Positions 6,293-7,254 of a DNA stretch of 7,254 nt are shown here, piece by piece. Location: contig QIEB01000029.1 of NCBI GenBank assembly GCA_003229495.1, positions 1 through 7,254 of the forward strand, read 5' to 3'. Positions within the stretch are counted from its first letter, which is position 1, and each line of letters starts with the position of its first letter. This stretch comes from Flammeovirgaceae bacterium (GTDB lineage: Bacteria > Bacteroidota > Bacteroidia > Cytophagales > Cyclobacteriaceae). The position numbers and the translations under genes were made by a program. The notes beneath the pieces are model-generated. The model was not told the origin of the DNA, ran no database searches, and saw nothing but the letters and a program-made list of their open reading frames with translations.

Positions 6293-7081
6293 TTAGATCA
6301 AACCATCTGAATCCGTTGGGTAATCAACTTTTCTGGTCTCTTGATTGTATCCAATCACCCACAGGTCTACATCTTCACCAATCCGAATTGACTTTCCGGC
6401 TTCAGGGATTTGTCGGATCACGGCACCCGCTGGCAAAGTGTCTATTGGTTCCGCAGTGAGCACACTTCCCAGTCGTAATCCTGAACCAATAACTGTAAAT
6501 TCCGCATCCTCGAAGTCCATACCAAACAAGGCGGGTACTTCCAACATTTGGTTGCCTAACCCATCTCCCACCATAAGGTCTACTCTGGATCCCTGGAAAA
6601 TGGAATCTCCAGGTTCTATCACTTTCCCTTTTAACTTCTGCTCCAGGACAGCGTTCTGGGCCAAATCCGGCCGGTATTCTATACTGCCTAGTTCCAATCC
6701 GTAACTTTCCAATACCATTTGGGCACTTTTAACAGAACCATCTATAAGATTCGGCATTATGACCTTTCGAGGAGTAGTCTTGTTAAGATTTATAAACAGT
6801 TTCCGGTTGGCCTTTACCTTTGATCCGGCAATTGGATATTGCTTCAGCACTGCAAGAGGTGGTAATTCGGAACTGTATCCTGAGTCTTCTTCTACTTCAA
6901 ACCTCAATTCACGCTGAGACAAATAATCGTCAAGCTCCTGGTAGGCCAGCCCACCAAGGTCCGGAACTGTAATTGTTTCACCGTGATTGGTATAAGAAGG
7001 GAGGAAATAGTAAAAAAATATCAGTATCAATATCAATCCTACCGCCAGCATGACACCAAGATGTATTCCAATCTTTTTCAT
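6293..7081 (-). CDS. Membrane-anchored protein with three PASTA domains
   Basis: The 262-residue product has a short cytoplasmic head (MKKIGIH), one transmembrane helix at about 8-28 (GVMLAVGLILILIFFYYFL), and an extracytoplasmic part made of three PASTA domains. These start at VPDLGG (about 39), MPNLIDG (about 109) and VPALFG (about 182), and show the usual '..V..Q.P.AG..V' and 'V.L.V' strands (KQYPIAGSK; IRQIPEAGKS). PASTA domains bind peptidoglycan or muropeptides and are best known at the C-terminus of Ser/Thr kinases and of some penicillin-binding proteins; no kinase or transpeptidase domain is present here. A stand-alone PASTA protein next to ddl occurs in other Bacteroidota and suggests a cell-wall scaffolding or sensing role. 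I take the ATG at 7081-7079, which overlaps the ddl stop as TGATG; a TTG one codon upstream is less likely. Confidence 0.93.
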   Translation of the reverse strand: MKKIGIHLGVMLAVGLILILIFFYYFLPSYTNHGETITVPDLGGLAYQELDDYLSQRELRFEVEEDSGYSSELPPLAVLKQYPIAGSKVKANRKLFINLNKTTPRKVIMPNLIDGSVKSAQMVLESYGLELGSIEYRPDLAQNAVLEQKLKGKVIEPGDSIFQGSRVDLMVGDGLGNQMLEVPALFGMDFEDAEFTVIGSGLRLGSVLTAEPIDTLPAGAVIRQIPEAGKSIRIGEDVDLWVIGYNQETRKVDYPTDSDGLI

Positions 7082-7254
7082 CAAGAGTAATCCCTATTAA
7101 GTTGTTTTTTGGACTCAAACCTTTCCAACGCTAAATGTATGATTTTTGTTATCAAATCGCTATATGATATTCCGTGTTGGGCCCATAAAGAAGGAAACAT
7201 ACTTGAATCGGTAAATCCTGGTATGGTATTGATTTCATTGATATAAATAGACTG
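7081..7254 (-). CDS. ddl: D-alanine--D-alanine ligase, C-terminal end, cut by window edge
   Basis: The last 57 codons of a gene entering from the right edge read SIYINEINTIPGFTDSSMFP and later HGISYSDLITKIIHLALERF, ending at TGA 7083-7081. The NEINTIPGFT..SM.P signature is the C-terminal ATP-grasp motif of D-Ala--D-Ala ligases, where Glu and Asn bind the catalytic Mg2+ ions and the PGFT..S loop contacts D-alanine. The enzyme makes the D-Ala-D-Ala dipeptide for peptidoglycan precursors in the cytoplasm. It is the most upstream gene seen in the operon, and its stop overlaps the start of the PASTA gene by one base. Nothing can be said about its start or promoter. Confidence 0.95.
   Translation of the reverse strand, partial: QSIYINEINTIPGFTDSSMFPSLWAQHGISYSDLITKIIHLALERFESKKQLNRDYS

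Noticed and set aside
7079..7084. TTG start for the PASTA protein, one codon upstream of the ATG.
   Set aside because: The ATG at 7081 gives the common TGATG stop/start overlap with ddl and is the stronger initiation codon.

Overview
The window reads as chromosomal DNA of a Bacteroidota bacterium, most likely a marine or aquatic member of the Cytophagales. The signs are a protein with a type IX secretion (Por) C-terminal sorting domain, formylglycine sulfatases with a Bacteroidota-style lipoprotein leader, gene starts without a clear Shine-Dalgarno sequence, and moderate GC content. The lineage is inferred, as no rRNA or marker tree is available here. Every supported gene lies on the minus strand, so transcription runs from high to low coordinates.

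Right half (about 7254 to 4092): a tightly packed four-gene operon. It begins with the C-terminal end of D-alanine--D-alanine ligase (ddl, cut by the window edge). A membrane-anchored protein with three PASTA domains follows, then a 631-residue secreted protein with a T9SS sorting domain, then a 101-residue single-domain rhodanese. The junctions are TGATG, TAA directly abutting ATG, and TAATG, so translational coupling is likely. Peptidoglycan precursor synthesis, a possible peptidoglycan-sensing PASTA protein and an exported surface protein are therefore made together. The rhodanese stop codon directly abuts a block of degenerate 7-bp repeats (4014-4091) that can fold into stem-loops in the transcript.

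Middle (about 4013 to 3500): an AT-rich stretch of roughly 500 bp with no gene that I can support. It separates the operon from the sulfatase region and holds one short palindrome.

Left half (3476 to 1): the remains of a sulfatase gene cluster. A large, apparently intact lipoprotein arylsulfatase (778 residues, active-site Cys109) comes first. After it lies a roughly 46-codon remnant holding only the C-terminus of an outer-membrane beta-barrel protein. Next is a second arylsulfatase that keeps its signal peptide and CTPSR active site but is frameshifted and then truncated. Last is the N-terminus of a redoxin-like protein that runs off the window edge. The remnants suggest a former sulfatase-porin-sulfatase operon that lost pieces by deletion and frameshift, leaving one functional sulfatase. 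None of these short or broken pieces appears as a simple long ORF; they come from reading the gaps in the minus-strand frames.
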